A DNA stretch of 64,000 nt from positions 1,116,001 through 1,180,000 of the forward strand of contig NZ_OCMT01000002.1 of assembly GCF_900215335.1 (NCBI RefSeq), read 5' to 3'. Positions within the stretch are counted from its first letter, which is position 1. Each line of letters opens with the position of its first letter. This document shows, one piece after another, positions 55,685 through 64,000 of this stretch. Below the pieces are notes generated by a model. The model did not search any database. It was given only the letters and a program-made list of their open reading frames with translations, and was not told where the DNA came from. Source of the stretch: Pedobacter xixiisoli. Its GTDB lineage: Bacteria; Bacteroidota; Bacteroidia; Sphingobacteriales; Sphingobacteriaceae. A program made the translations under genes and the position numbers.

Positions 55685-56008
55685 ATGCAGGGCATCAATA
55701 AAGCAAAGCATGCGCATTTGACAGATGCCCTGCATAATTTACAACAAATTGTTAAGCAAAGATCTTTAGATGAAGAATGCTTACAGCAAGCCACCACCTA
55801 TGGTACAGCACTAGCAAACAGTTATAGCACCTACGAGAAACTGCTCACCGAGCTTGCCCAACAGATTGAAGCTTACGAAGCACTATTCACCGAAGTTAAA
55901 GTTCAGTTTTTAGGCAAAAAACTTAAGGAGCTAAAAAAACAGGCTGTGTTGCAGCAACCTAGCTTATCGGTATTGATGGAAAGTGTGCGATTAGCGTATA
56001 GTGGCTAA
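55685..56008 (+). CDS. Small helical protein of unknown function
   Basis: A 107-residue, soluble, all-alpha protein with a coiled-coil-like centre (TYEKLLTELAQQIEAYEALFTEVKVQF) and no signal peptide. It follows the lipoprotein by 42 bases and may be the last gene of the second receptor operon. It resembles small cytoplasmic tails of such loci but no function is suggested. Confidence 0.6.
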   Translation: MQGINKAKHAHLTDALHNLQQIVKQRSLDEECLQQATTYGTALANSYSTYEKLLTELAQQIEAYEALFTEVKVQFLGKKLKELKKQAVLQQPSLSVLMESVRLAYSG

Positions 56009-56151
56009 TATTGGGTTGTGGGGAGTGAATAGGATGATAATCTTTCTAATTTTGGCGGTGACGCCGTTCTTCAATTCAGAAATATAATTAGTTAATTTAA
56101 TCAACGCAGTAATTTCAATTGTCGTATTTTCTAAAACGCTTCAAAGCCTAT

Positions 56152-56886
56152 TTATATCTCAAATTTTAGAGTTCTTGCTAGCCATGGCGCTAATATGATT
56201 GAAATGAGTAATGCGGAAATGGTTGTTACAATTATGTTTCCATATTGTCGTATTTCAAGTCCTGTTAAAAGTTTTACTGCTATAATTGTCAAAGTTATTC
56301 CTACAACAATAATCCAATACTTTAAGTTTAAATTTCCATTTCCACTGTTGTTTATGGGCAGTCTATAAATCGCAAAAGCGATTACTAGTCCGCCAATTAA
56401 AGTTGATAAGTGTTGTAATATTTTTAAAATAGGAATTTCTATACCGAGCAAGTGAATCGAGTTTTGTAAAGTTGAAATTTTCTGAACAAAATAGCCATGA
56501 TCGTGTGTAAAACCGTCCCAGAGCATATGAGATGCTGCTCCTATTAGAATTGAAATTATCACCACCAACCAATTTCTGCGACAGTATTCGTTCCAATCAA
56601 CCTGTTTAAATGTTGTAAATCTTGCTTTTAAAATTGTTGGTAAGTTGTTCAATAAACTGTTCCGAACGACATTGTGAAAAACAAATGCAAGTAATAGTCC
56701 AAGCGGCAAATCGAACCAAAAAAGTCCTTCAACTGTATGACTGTAATTGCTCTTGATTCTCATTCTTAGAAAATATTCAAAGTCAGGTGTCAAACTGCCG
56801 ATCACAAGTCCTGTCAAAGAATACCACTTTTTAGGAAAATAGGTAAGTGGTAACACAATTGCTGGATGTGAAAATGTAAATGGCAT
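56152..56886 (-). CDS. DUF4184 family membrane protein
   Basis: About 244 residues from ATG at 56884-56886 (MPFTFSHPAIVLPL), the characteristic opening. Hydrophobic helices lie at about 58-78, 108-128, 155-175, 185-205 and 217-237. Other features: PDFEYFLRMR and SHMLWDGFTHDHGYF. His and Asp residues in these motifs resemble the metal-dependent hydrolase-like layout of YdjM/DUF457 relatives, but activity is unknown. The longer reading to 56952 lacks this start logic. Confidence 0.82.
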   Translation of the reverse strand: MPFTFSHPAIVLPLTYFPKKWYSLTGLVIGSLTPDFEYFLRMRIKSNYSHTVEGLFWFDLPLGLLLAFVFHNVVRNSLLNNLPTILKARFTTFKQVDWNEYCRRNWLVVIISILIGAASHMLWDGFTHDHGYFVQKISTLQNSIHLLGIEIPILKILQHLSTLIGGLVIAFAIYRLPINNSGNGNLNLKYWIIVVGITLTIIAVKLLTGLEIRQYGNIIVTTISALLISIILAPWLARTLKFEI

Positions 56887-57519
56887 TGTTTTATCTCTCA
56901 GTTTTAAGGTTGGGCTCTTACATTGACCGCTAATTCTTACATACTTGCACACTACAGCAGCTATCTACTCAAATGCCATTGGCTTTGCAAAACTTCAATA
57001 TAAAAACGTGAGGTTTGAGCTGGAGGTATTTAGATAAAGCAAAATACAACAAGGCTTTGAAATTTACAAATTTGCTGGCAAAGAAGATGAACGCAAAAAA
57101 TTGCATTCTACGATGATAAAGCAAACAGCATCAACACTCGCAGGCTCTTGTAATCCCATTTCTTTCTTTTCAATTTTCATTGTCTTCAGTTGCATAATTA
57201 GCGCTAAATAACCCCAATTTTTGATAACACTTTATTTGGTTCATGTTCGGTTCATGTTTTGTTCACCTTTGCATAATAGGGAGCTTTCCCGAACAAGTAC
57301 CAAAGAAGACCCGAAGGAAACCCCTAAAATTTAAACGATATAGCCCCAAATCGTAAGTTTATTTCCTAATTAACCAAGTGTAGAGAAACATAGCTACAGC
57401 ATATGCCACCAAACAGCTTTACCTTTAGTATGTTTGAATTTCGCAATTATCTGTTTGACCTTCGCTAACACCAGCGTTCGTAATCGGCGCAACTTTGTAT
57501 CAACAAAAATCAAAAGAAA
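56887..57519. other. Gene-free interval, 630 bases
   Basis: No convincing ORF. A GGTTCATGTT phrase is repeated (about 57238-57258), and a near-match to the -7 element (CAACTTTG, about 57489) lies 25 bases before the short-chain dehydrogenase. Base composition is not distinctive. Confidence 0.5.
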
Positions 57520-58362
57520 ATGAGACAAAGAAAAACATGGTTGGTTACTGGTGCTTCTAAAGGCATAGGACTAACCCTAGCAAAACAATTACTTAGCCAA
57601 GGTTATAACGTAGCTGCAACTTCACGTGATATCCACAGTTTAGAAACAGCACTAGGTCAAAAAAGCAGACAATTATTGCCATTGGCGATGGACCTTACCA
57701 ATGAAAAAGACGTAGCCGAAAAACTACAAACGGCTATTTCGCATTTTGGGACTGTAGATGTAGTGGTAAACAATGCAGGTTACGGCTTAATGGGTGGTTT
57801 AGAAGAACTGACCGATACAGAAGGCAGAGCCAACTTTGAAGTCAACGTTTTCGGTATGTTGAACGTTATCCGCAACATATTGCCACATTTACGAGCTAAC
57901 AACAACGGGCATATCTTCAACATCAGTTCTATAGGTGGTTTTAATGGTGGCTTTCCAGCTTTCGGTATTTACTGCGCTACTAAGTTTGCTGTAAGTGGAC
58001 TTACAGAATCGCTATTCCACGAAGTGAAGCCTTTTGGCATTGAGGTAACCTTGGTAATGCCAGGTTATTTCCGAACCAATTTTCTTAGCGAGGGTTCTAT
58101 TGTAAAGCCGCAAACAGAAATTGAAGCTTATCAAAATGTAAGAGCCGTGCAAAAAAGTCATTTAGATGAAATCAATGCCAACCAGCCTGGAAATCCTGAA
58201 AAAGCCGCAGCAGCACTAATTGCAGTAGCGAACATGAAAAATCCGAGCTTGAATCTCTTCTTAGGTCCAGATGCTTATCAGTTAGCAAAGGATAAGATAG
58301 CATTAATCCAAGCTGATATGGCAACTTATGAGCGTTTAGCTACACAAACTTCATTTGAATAG
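57520..58362 (+). CDS. Short-chain dehydrogenase/reductase
   Basis: A 280-residue classical SDR. The nucleotide-binding TGASKGIG is at 10-17, NNAGYG at about 84-89, and the catalytic Ser, Tyr151 and Lys155 are in NISSIGG and YCATK. The absence of an Asp near residue 36 and the basic Arg in ATSRD suggest NADPH preference. Substrate unknown. It reads toward the AraC regulator gene 360 bases on, which may control it. Confidence 0.9.
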   Translation: MRQRKTWLVTGASKGIGLTLAKQLLSQGYNVAATSRDIHSLETALGQKSRQLLPLAMDLTNEKDVAEKLQTAISHFGTVDVVVNNAGYGLMGGLEELTDTEGRANFEVNVFGMLNVIRNILPHLRANNNGHIFNISSIGGFNGGFPAFGIYCATKFAVSGLTESLFHEVKPFGIEVTLVMPGYFRTNFLSEGSIVKPQTEIEAYQNVRAVQKSHLDEINANQPGNPEKAAAALIAVANMKNPSLNLFLGPDAYQLAKDKIALIQADMATYERLATQTSFE

Positions 58363-58725
58363 AAACTGAAGTAACTTCACCAGCTTTCTTGATATCGAAA
58401 ATCAAATGATCAAGCAAATACGGTTTATTTACAATTCTGTCGCTACCGCGGGTTCTACTTTTTCCTTTAGCTGAAAAAGTAGACAAAAAAGCCACGACTG
58501 CGCCTGATGCTTTAAAGTTTCTACTTTGGCTAATTACTACTTACCGCACCAGCCAAGGTCGATTTAGTAGAACGGAGAATTGTACGAAGGCTCGAGATGA
58601 TCCAGAAAGCAAAACGCCTACCCTAAACTCACATTGAATAGTAGTTAAAAATGGAGATCGGTCGAGTTAAACAATTGGCCGACCTCTATTTTCATTTACG
58701 AATAGAAATGTTTTAAATTTACAAT
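58363..58725. other. Gene-free interval with a CTACTTTTTC inverted repeat
   Basis: A perfect ten-base inverted repeat with an eight-base loop (58455-58482) matches a hairpin I recall as common between Bacteroidota genes. Otherwise nothing identified. The distance argues against read-through from the SDR to the AraC gene. Confidence 0.5.
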
Positions 58726-59625
58726 ATGGAACCCCTAGAAACCCTTGAAGATTTTTACGATAGGAAATTCAACGTCAAACGTGAAGGTATCAATTCAGAC
58801 TTGGGTCACTTTAACGTGTTCAGGTTAGAAGATTGCAATGCACCAGGAAAGCCACCCGTACAATACAGTCGTCGCGATTTTTATAAAATTTCCTTAATGA
58901 GAGGAAGACATCTGTATCATTATGGCGATAAAACCCTTGAAGTAGATGGAACTACTTTATTGTTCTTTAACCCGCAAGTGCCTTATACTTTTGAGCCGCT
59001 TACGCCAGATGCAACTGGTTATTTTTGCATTTTTAAGGATGCCTTCTTCTCAGAACACCTACGCGGCAGTCTAAAAGACCTACCGATGTATGCCGTTAAC
59101 GGAAAACCTGCCTATGTACTTGGCAGAGAACAGGAACAAAACTTCAGTCTTATTTTTCAGAAAATGCTAACAGAAATTGATTCTGAATATGCCTTTAAGT
59201 TCGACCTGATTCGCAACTATATCATGGAAATGATTCATGGTGCGCTAAAGCTAGAACCTACAGAAAATTTGTATAGCCATGTAGATGCCAATACTCGCAT
59301 CACAGCGGTATTTAACGAATTGTTAGAACGACAATTTCCGATTGAAACCCGCTCGCAAAAGTTCAGCCTACGTTCTGCCAAAGATTTCGCAGAAAAGCTG
59401 AACATCCATCCCAACCACCTTAATCGTGCCATTAAAACTACTACCGGAAAAACAACAACGCTTTACATCGCTGAGCGTTTAGTGACTGAAGCAATTGCCC
59501 TACTAAAACATACCAACTGGAATATTTCAGAAATTAGCTACACCTTAGGATTCGAAGAACCGGCACATTTCACCAACTTTTTTAAGAAGCAGACCAAGTT
59601 AGCCCCCAAATATTATCGAACTTAA
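58726..59625 (+). CDS. AraC-family transcriptional regulator
   Basis: A 299-residue regulator. An N-terminal cupin-like domain (about 25-120; RHLYHYGDKTLEVDGTTLLFFNPQVPYTF) is followed by a helical linker and a C-terminal double helix-turn-helix (about 205-299) with SAKDFAEKLNIHPNHLNRAIK and ISEISYTLGFEEPAHFTNFFKK. The last motif is the AraC signature. The effector is unknown; the neighbouring SDR is a candidate target. Confidence 0.92.
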   Translation: MEPLETLEDFYDRKFNVKREGINSDLGHFNVFRLEDCNAPGKPPVQYSRRDFYKISLMRGRHLYHYGDKTLEVDGTTLLFFNPQVPYTFEPLTPDATGYFCIFKDAFFSEHLRGSLKDLPMYAVNGKPAYVLGREQEQNFSLIFQKMLTEIDSEYAFKFDLIRNYIMEMIHGALKLEPTENLYSHVDANTRITAVFNELLERQFPIETRSQKFSLRSAKDFAEKLNIHPNHLNRAIKTTTGKTTTLYIAERLVTEAIALLKHTNWNISEISYTLGFEEPAHFTNFFKKQTKLAPKYYRT

Positions 59626-59690
59626 TTTAAGTCTGTTATATTTTTAACTGTTTAAGTGACTAAAGTTGTGCGCAAAAAAAACCTTTAAAT

Positions 59691-59720
59691 CAAAGACCCC
59701 GAATTTAATCGGGGCCTTTG
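59691..59720 (+). terminator. Terminator of the AraC-family gene
   Basis: CAAAG-CCCCGA and TCGGGG-CTTTG form a stem with one mismatch and a six-base loop, 65 bases after the stop. Confidence 0.7.
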
Positions 59721-59845
59721 TAAGTTAACGGCTAATTGAAGTTCTTAAATAAAGCCACTACATCCGGTTGGTTAGTGGCGGACGTTACAAAATAGGTTTG
59801 CATTACCTATCAGTAATGCGAATCTCTTTAATTTTAAATAGAAAA

Positions 59846-59887
59846 AAGGCCATATTGTGCGAACATGATGTTCGCCCAATATGGCCT
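59846..59887 (-). terminator. Terminator of the metalloprotease gene
   Basis: A very long stem (AAAGGCCATATTG and GCGAACAT against their complements, one mismatch) ends on the minus strand in TTTTTT. It lies 21 bases beyond the metalloprotease stop. Confidence 0.82.
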
Positions 59888-59908
59888 TTCGTTTTTAAGG
59901 AAAAAATC

Positions 59909-62440
59909 TTATCTCAAATTTCCTTGCTTTTCAGCATTGAATTTTTGTTCGATCATTTTATCCATTTGCTCTAGATGCCAACGGGTTTCCTTGTTTAACC
60001 CGCCTTTTTTCAACGTGTTTCGGAACAATGTCTGATAACCTTTTAAACGAGCCTGGAACATCCCTCTTAAATCGCTCGTACCGAAACGGTAAATTCCTGG
60101 AGGCACAATCTCTACCATATCATTGGCGTAAAATGCCTGCATCAATAACCTATTAATGTACATTTTCTGCATAGCACGACGATTTACATCTGCGTTTTTA
60201 CCCGCATAAACCTCGCTCAATATGCCTTTCTCTAAATCATTCAACAAGTTGCTAACCCCATAACCTTTTCCGCTAGTCTCATTATCAAGCAACTTGCTCA
60301 ACTTAGCACGACTAATCATCGGATACAAGATATCTTCTTGGATTTTATAAAGCTCAGAATTGAAATTCACCCCAAGCTTGTCGGCAACGGCGGGATGATG
60401 CAACCATTTTGGCGTGGTAAACAAATAATCGTTCAAAAATTTTACTGCACGCTGCTGCCTATCAAAAGACACTGGTTTTACCACAAATCCCGGTTCTCCA
60501 TTTAATTTCACATTATGATAAATACCTGCAACATTCTTCATCACGTGCCCCATGTATAACGTATACTGATCCCAGATGGCTTCATAACCTTTAAATAGAT
60601 CTTTGGTATCTTCACCTGGTGTGCTCATCCATTTATCTATTTGCGGCATCATACGCTTTAGGTTTTTAATTCCGTACGCACTGGCCAACATCGCATCATC
60701 ACCTAAATCTTCATTTTGAGAACGAGGATCAAATTGCTCCATTTCATTACCAAACCATAAACGTGGGTTACGTTGTGTAGAATCTGTAACTAACTTCTTT
60801 AATACTTTAGCTTCTTCTTCTGCAGTTTCAAATTCTGGACGCCAAGTGTATCCCCATTTAATGGCCCAAATATCATAATCGCCAATACGCGGAAAAATAC
60901 CTTTTTCACTAATATTGTCTTCTGGCTGGGCTACATAGTTGAAACGAGCATAATCCATAATAGACGGTGTATGTCCGTGTTTTTCTACCCATTTCTTGTC
61001 ACGAAGTTTTTCAACTGGCGTAGTAGAGCTGGAGCCGAAATTGTGCATCAAACCTAAGGTATGCCCTACTTCATGCGATGAAACAAAGCGGATCAATTCG
61101 CCCATTAGCTTATCATCGAATTTTGCTTTTCTGGCACGAGGATCAACTGCTGCTGCCTGAGCCATATACCATTTCTGCAATAAAGCCATTACGTTATGAT
61201 ACCAAAAGATATGGCTCTCGATAATCTCGCCACTGCGTGGATCAGCCACACTAGGTCCCATTGCGTTGGTTACTGCCGAAGGACGGTAGATGATTGCCGA
61301 ATGACTGGCATCGTCGATACTCCAAGTACTGTCTTGAGCACTAGTTGGCGCTTCTATAGCTTCAATTGCATTTTTGAAACCTGCAGCTTCAAAAGCTTTT
61401 TGCCAATCGTTTACTCCTTGAATTAGATAAGGAACCCATTTTTTTGGCGTAACTGGATCAATGTAGAATACAATTCTTTTAGCCGGCTCTACCAATTCGC
61501 CACGTTTGTATTTCTCAACATCTTCGGGCTTAGGTTCTAATCTCCAGCGTGTAGCATAAACGGTAGTTTCTACACCTTGGTCATTGGCATCAAAATCACG
61601 GAATGATTTGTAGAAATAGCCTACTCGTGGATCCGCAATTCTCGGACGCATAGGAACTTTAGGTAATAAAACCATAGAAGAGTTTAGCTCTACGGTATAG
61701 TTACTGCTTGTTGGGTTTCTGCCCGCAGCATAGGTTTTTACCGCACGAATCTCTACATTGTTGTTATTGGCATGAATGTAGTCTACGTAGCTTTTATTGT
61801 TTTGTTGTGCACCCATACCAGCACGTTCCTTGTAGTTCTTGCGATCAAAATAAGTAACTTCATTGTCGGAATTTAAAAACTCGGTTACATCCACTACTAC
61901 GCCCGACGAATCTTTGCTTAACGCTACTATTGGCCACGCTTCGGCAATGGCATGCACATTATTTTTTACCACACTGGCAGCCATAGCGCTTGTGCTATCT
62001 TTGGCAAACTCGGTAAAAGATATTCTTTTGAGGAAAAGATTGTCGTTAGCTCCTTTCTCAAAACGATATACACCTTCGCCAATTTGGTCACCAGCTAAGC
62101 CAAAATTACCGTTACGCATATCGGCAGATGCCTTAGCAATACGGTTTACAATCAGAATTTCGCGGCCTAAAATGCTATCTGGCACTTCGAAAAAATACTT
62201 TTTCTCTTTTTGATGTACCTTGAAATAACCTGCTTGTGTTTTTGTGCCTTTGGTAATGATTTCGCCGTAAGGCTTAATCGCAGAAGCCTTTTTCAGGCTA
62301 TCTGCAGTTTTTTTAGCTGGATCAACTGCTACTTTTGCAACAGGAGCCGGCTTTTTCTTTTTAAACAGGGCGCATCCCGACCCTAACGTCAGGATGCTGA
62401 TTGCCCCATACAATACAATTGATTTGTTATTGAATTTCAT
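59909..62440 (-). CDS. Zinc metalloprotease lipoprotein, DUF5117/DUF4953 type
   Basis: About 843 residues from ATG at 62438-62440 (MKFNNKSIVLY); a longer frame reaches 62497 but would overlap the susD stop. Lipobox GSGC. The N-terminal half is a DUF5117-like beta domain. The catalytic HEVGHTLGLMH has zinc ligands His456, His460 and His466 and Glu457 as base. A C-terminal segment (about 510-840) completes the DUF4953 region. It starts seven bases after the SusD stop. The operon suggests a surface protease that feeds the SusCD importer. Confidence 0.9.
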   Translation of the reverse strand: MKFNNKSIVLYGAISILTLGSGCALFKKKKPAPVAKVAVDPAKKTADSLKKASAIKPYGEIITKGTKTQAGYFKVHQKEKKYFFEVPDSILGREILIVNRIAKASADMRNGNFGLAGDQIGEGVYRFEKGANDNLFLKRISFTEFAKDSTSAMAASVVKNNVHAIAEAWPIVALSKDSSGVVVDVTEFLNSDNEVTYFDRKNYKERAGMGAQQNNKSYVDYIHANNNNVEIRAVKTYAAGRNPTSSNYTVELNSSMVLLPKVPMRPRIADPRVGYFYKSFRDFDANDQGVETTVYATRWRLEPKPEDVEKYKRGELVEPAKRIVFYIDPVTPKKWVPYLIQGVNDWQKAFEAAGFKNAIEAIEAPTSAQDSTWSIDDASHSAIIYRPSAVTNAMGPSVADPRSGEIIESHIFWYHNVMALLQKWYMAQAAAVDPRARKAKFDDKLMGELIRFVSSHEVGHTLGLMHNFGSSSTTPVEKLRDKKWVEKHGHTPSIMDYARFNYVAQPEDNISEKGIFPRIGDYDIWAIKWGYTWRPEFETAEEEAKVLKKLVTDSTQRNPRLWFGNEMEQFDPRSQNEDLGDDAMLASAYGIKNLKRMMPQIDKWMSTPGEDTKDLFKGYEAIWDQYTLYMGHVMKNVAGIYHNVKLNGEPGFVVKPVSFDRQQRAVKFLNDYLFTTPKWLHHPAVADKLGVNFNSELYKIQEDILYPMISRAKLSKLLDNETSGKGYGVSNLLNDLEKGILSEVYAGKNADVNRRAMQKMYINRLLMQAFYANDMVEIVPPGIYRFGTSDLRGMFQARLKGYQTLFRNTLKKGGLNKETRWHLEQMDKMIEQKFNAEKQGNLR

Positions 62441-62447
62441 TCTAAAC

Positions 62448-63800
62448 TTATCTTGGATTTTGTGTGATTTCTGGGTTATATTGGATGTATTTATCACCGA
62501 TAGGGAAAGTATAACGGTTACTATTTGGTGTTAAAGAGATGGCTGTTCCTTTAAATACACGTGTCACAGTCGGCATTAAACCATTGTCTTTCGACAATCT
62601 TCGTTGATCAAACCAACGCATACCAGTACCCATTAATTCGCGACGGCGTTCATCTAAAACTAATCGCAAAGCTTGGTCACTATTTGATGCCGTAAAGGCA
62701 ACATAGTGCTCAGGTTTGAAACGGTTTTGGCGCAGTGCATTCAACGTAGCAACTGCTGCAGCGGTATTATCCGCTCTTGCATCACATTCCGCTTTAATTA
62801 GCATCATTTCTGGCACACTTGGACCAGTGTTAATACCATCGTAAATTACACGTTGTTTGGCATAAGAACGGTTGGTAAAAGTTGGCTGCCAAAATATACT
62901 CGCTGGGGCAGTATACGTTGTATAACGAATATCGTTTGTGTCAAATAAACTTTCAAGCGAAGCGGTCATAGGAAGCGCAACGGGGAAGCTAGATACACGC
63001 TTAAAGAAAATATTCTCAGGATGTAAGTTCCTAGTAGGATGTGTAGTAATCGCCCCTAAATTCAATAAACTACTTTTTAGGGAAAGTGCTAGTTCTGCAT
63101 TTCTCTTTGCTTCTGCAAAATTACGTTTATGCAGATTTACTCTTGCCAGCATTCCGTAGGCACCCACTTTAGAGGCATTGGTAGGGAAATCTGGCAAATT
63201 GTTCAATGCTGGTAAAGCAGTGTTCAAATCTGTCTCAATTTGTTCATAAACCTTCGCAACACTTGAGCGACTAAGATCATTAAAGAACGTGATACCCATT
63301 ACCAATGGAATACCTGGATCTGTAGCAGCAGTATTAGCATCGTACTGCTTAGCGTAGAGGTTTACTAAGGTATGAAAGATAAAAGCACGGTGTAACAAAG
63401 CTGAAGCCTGAATAGTTTTCTTTTGCGCTTCTGACCCGCCTTCGCTATCTAAAACACCATTGATGACCGTATTGCAAGTATATAGTTGTTCGTAAAGTTT
63501 CTGCCAATCTGCATCCTCTTCTGTATTACTATATATTTTTTCTCCCCAAGTGTAGATATTTGCATTAACTGTAGACAGTGCTGTCTGCCATCTAATGTCA
63601 TCACTCTCTAAATCATCTGCTGCATATAACGGATTGGAATAAGACAACTCCAATAAAGTTGAGTTATAAAGCAATGCTTGATGATCAGAAGTATTCTTTA
63701 ATATTTTGATATTTACAGGAGGTATCTCTACGTATTTCCTGCAGCCTGCAGCGCTCAATAAAATAACGCCAATCAGGGTACTATATATATATTTAAGCAT
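62448..63800 (-). CDS. SusD/RagB-family lipoprotein (third uptake locus)
   Basis: A 450-residue lipoprotein (lipobox AAGC), short for the family. The helical scaffold includes ALLHRAFIFHTLVNLYAKQYD, TDLNTALPALNNLPDFPTNASKVGAYGMLARVNLHKRNFAEAKRN, and VLDERRRELMGTGMRWFDQRRLS near the C terminus. It pairs with the SusC at the window's right edge and the metalloprotease downstream. With a protease partner, a peptide substrate is more likely than a glycan. Confidence 0.93.
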   Translation of the reverse strand: MLKYIYSTLIGVILLSAAGCRKYVEIPPVNIKILKNTSDHQALLYNSTLLELSYSNPLYAADDLESDDIRWQTALSTVNANIYTWGEKIYSNTEEDADWQKLYEQLYTCNTVINGVLDSEGGSEAQKKTIQASALLHRAFIFHTLVNLYAKQYDANTAATDPGIPLVMGITFFNDLSRSSVAKVYEQIETDLNTALPALNNLPDFPTNASKVGAYGMLARVNLHKRNFAEAKRNAELALSLKSSLLNLGAITTHPTRNLHPENIFFKRVSSFPVALPMTASLESLFDTNDIRYTTYTAPASIFWQPTFTNRSYAKQRVIYDGINTGPSVPEMMLIKAECDARADNTAAAVATLNALRQNRFKPEHYVAFTASNSDQALRLVLDERRRELMGTGMRWFDQRRLSKDNGLMPTVTRVFKGTAISLTPNSNRYTFPIGDKYIQYNPEITQNPR

Positions 63801-63810
63801 AATCTATAGC

Positions 63811-64000
63811 TTATAATGTTAGATTTAAATTGAATACATAATTACGGGTTGGAGGCAAGTTGTTAAACATACTTGTCATTTGATATTCTGGGTCGATACC
63901 TTCTTTATTTGCAACCCATATTAAACCTAAGTTGCTTACTGTAGCACCAAGGTTTACTCCTTTGATGAAAGGTAAACCTTTAAGCATACTATTTGGCAAA
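63811..64000 (-). CDS. SusC/RagA receptor, C-terminal end (truncated by window edge)
   Basis: Only the last about 62 codons are visible. They read as a barrel end: LGATVSNLGLIWVANKEGIDPEY, a FNNLPPTRNYVF stretch and NLNLTL at the C terminus, matching SusC-like receptors. The SusD gene follows after 10 bases. Confidence 0.88.
   Translation of the reverse strand, partial: LPNSMLKGLPFIKGVNLGATVSNLGLIWVANKEGIDPEYQMTSMFNNLPPTRNYVFNLNLTL

Noticed and set aside
56887..57519. Possible degraded gene in the interval before the SDR
   Set aside because: No reading frame of useful length and no recognisable protein fragments could be found by eye.

Overview
The window is AT-rich DNA from a member of the Bacteroidota, most likely a Pedobacter-like Sphingobacteriaceae. 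The evidence is SusC/SusD pairs, FecI/FecR/TonB-receptor cassettes, a subtilase with a type IX secretion C-terminal domain, many lipoproteins, monomeric isocitrate dehydrogenase, and promoters of the Bacteroidota form (TTG, about 19 bases, TAnnTTTG). The genus is inferred. I see no prophage, CRISPR array, integrase, tRNA or rRNA.

Layout. 1-7.2 kb: the 5' end of a receptor-like gene, an Mpo1/DUF962 membrane protein, then rny, zapA, a ZapB-like coiled-coil gene and pheT on the minus strand, and a secreted endonuclease/phosphatase-fold protein. A long terminator-ended hairpin RNA, possibly 6S-Flavo-like, lies between zapA and rny. 7.4-14.7 kb: a complete ECF sigma / FecR / SusC / SusD nutrient-uptake locus. 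14.7-20.2 kb: radC, rpsT, purN, a DUF4394 lipoprotein and purH. 20.4-26.1 kb: the rod-shape operon mreB-mreC-mreD-mrdA-rodA. 26-42 kb: mixed housekeeping and accessory genes: thymidine kinase, a T9SS subtilase, VOC and SRPBCC proteins, isocitrate dehydrogenase, methionine aminopeptidase, an esterase, an ATPase-less PAS/H-box protein and a Tat-exported alkaline phosphatase. A GIY-YIG gene at 32.4 kb sits inside a cluster of palindromic repeats. 42.3-49.6 kb: a five-gene B12-acquisition operon behind a cobalamin riboswitch: BtuB-like receptor, BtuG-like propeller lipoprotein and three tandem paralogous lipoproteins. 49.7-56 kb: a second sigma / FecR / receptor locus with its own lipoprotein in place of SusD. 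56-64 kb: a DUF4184 membrane protein, a short-chain dehydrogenase, an AraC regulator, and a SusC/SusD/zinc-metalloprotease locus cut by the right edge.

How the parts work together. Much of the window is outer-membrane acquisition. Two receptors carry an STN signalling domain and follow a sigma/anti-sigma pair, so substrate binding probably triggers their own transcription. The B12 system is controlled instead by a riboswitch with a visible terminator. The metalloprotease next to SusCD suggests uptake of peptides.

Most notable: (1) the GIY-YIG gene between copies of a palindromic repeat and a 130-base direct repeat, resembling a REP/RAYT-like element with a different nuclease; (2) three tandem lipoprotein paralogs of a probable B12-binding family; (3) a shared structured leader between fecR and the receptor gene at two loci; (4) the rod-shaped RNA and covarying tandem hairpins ahead of rny.
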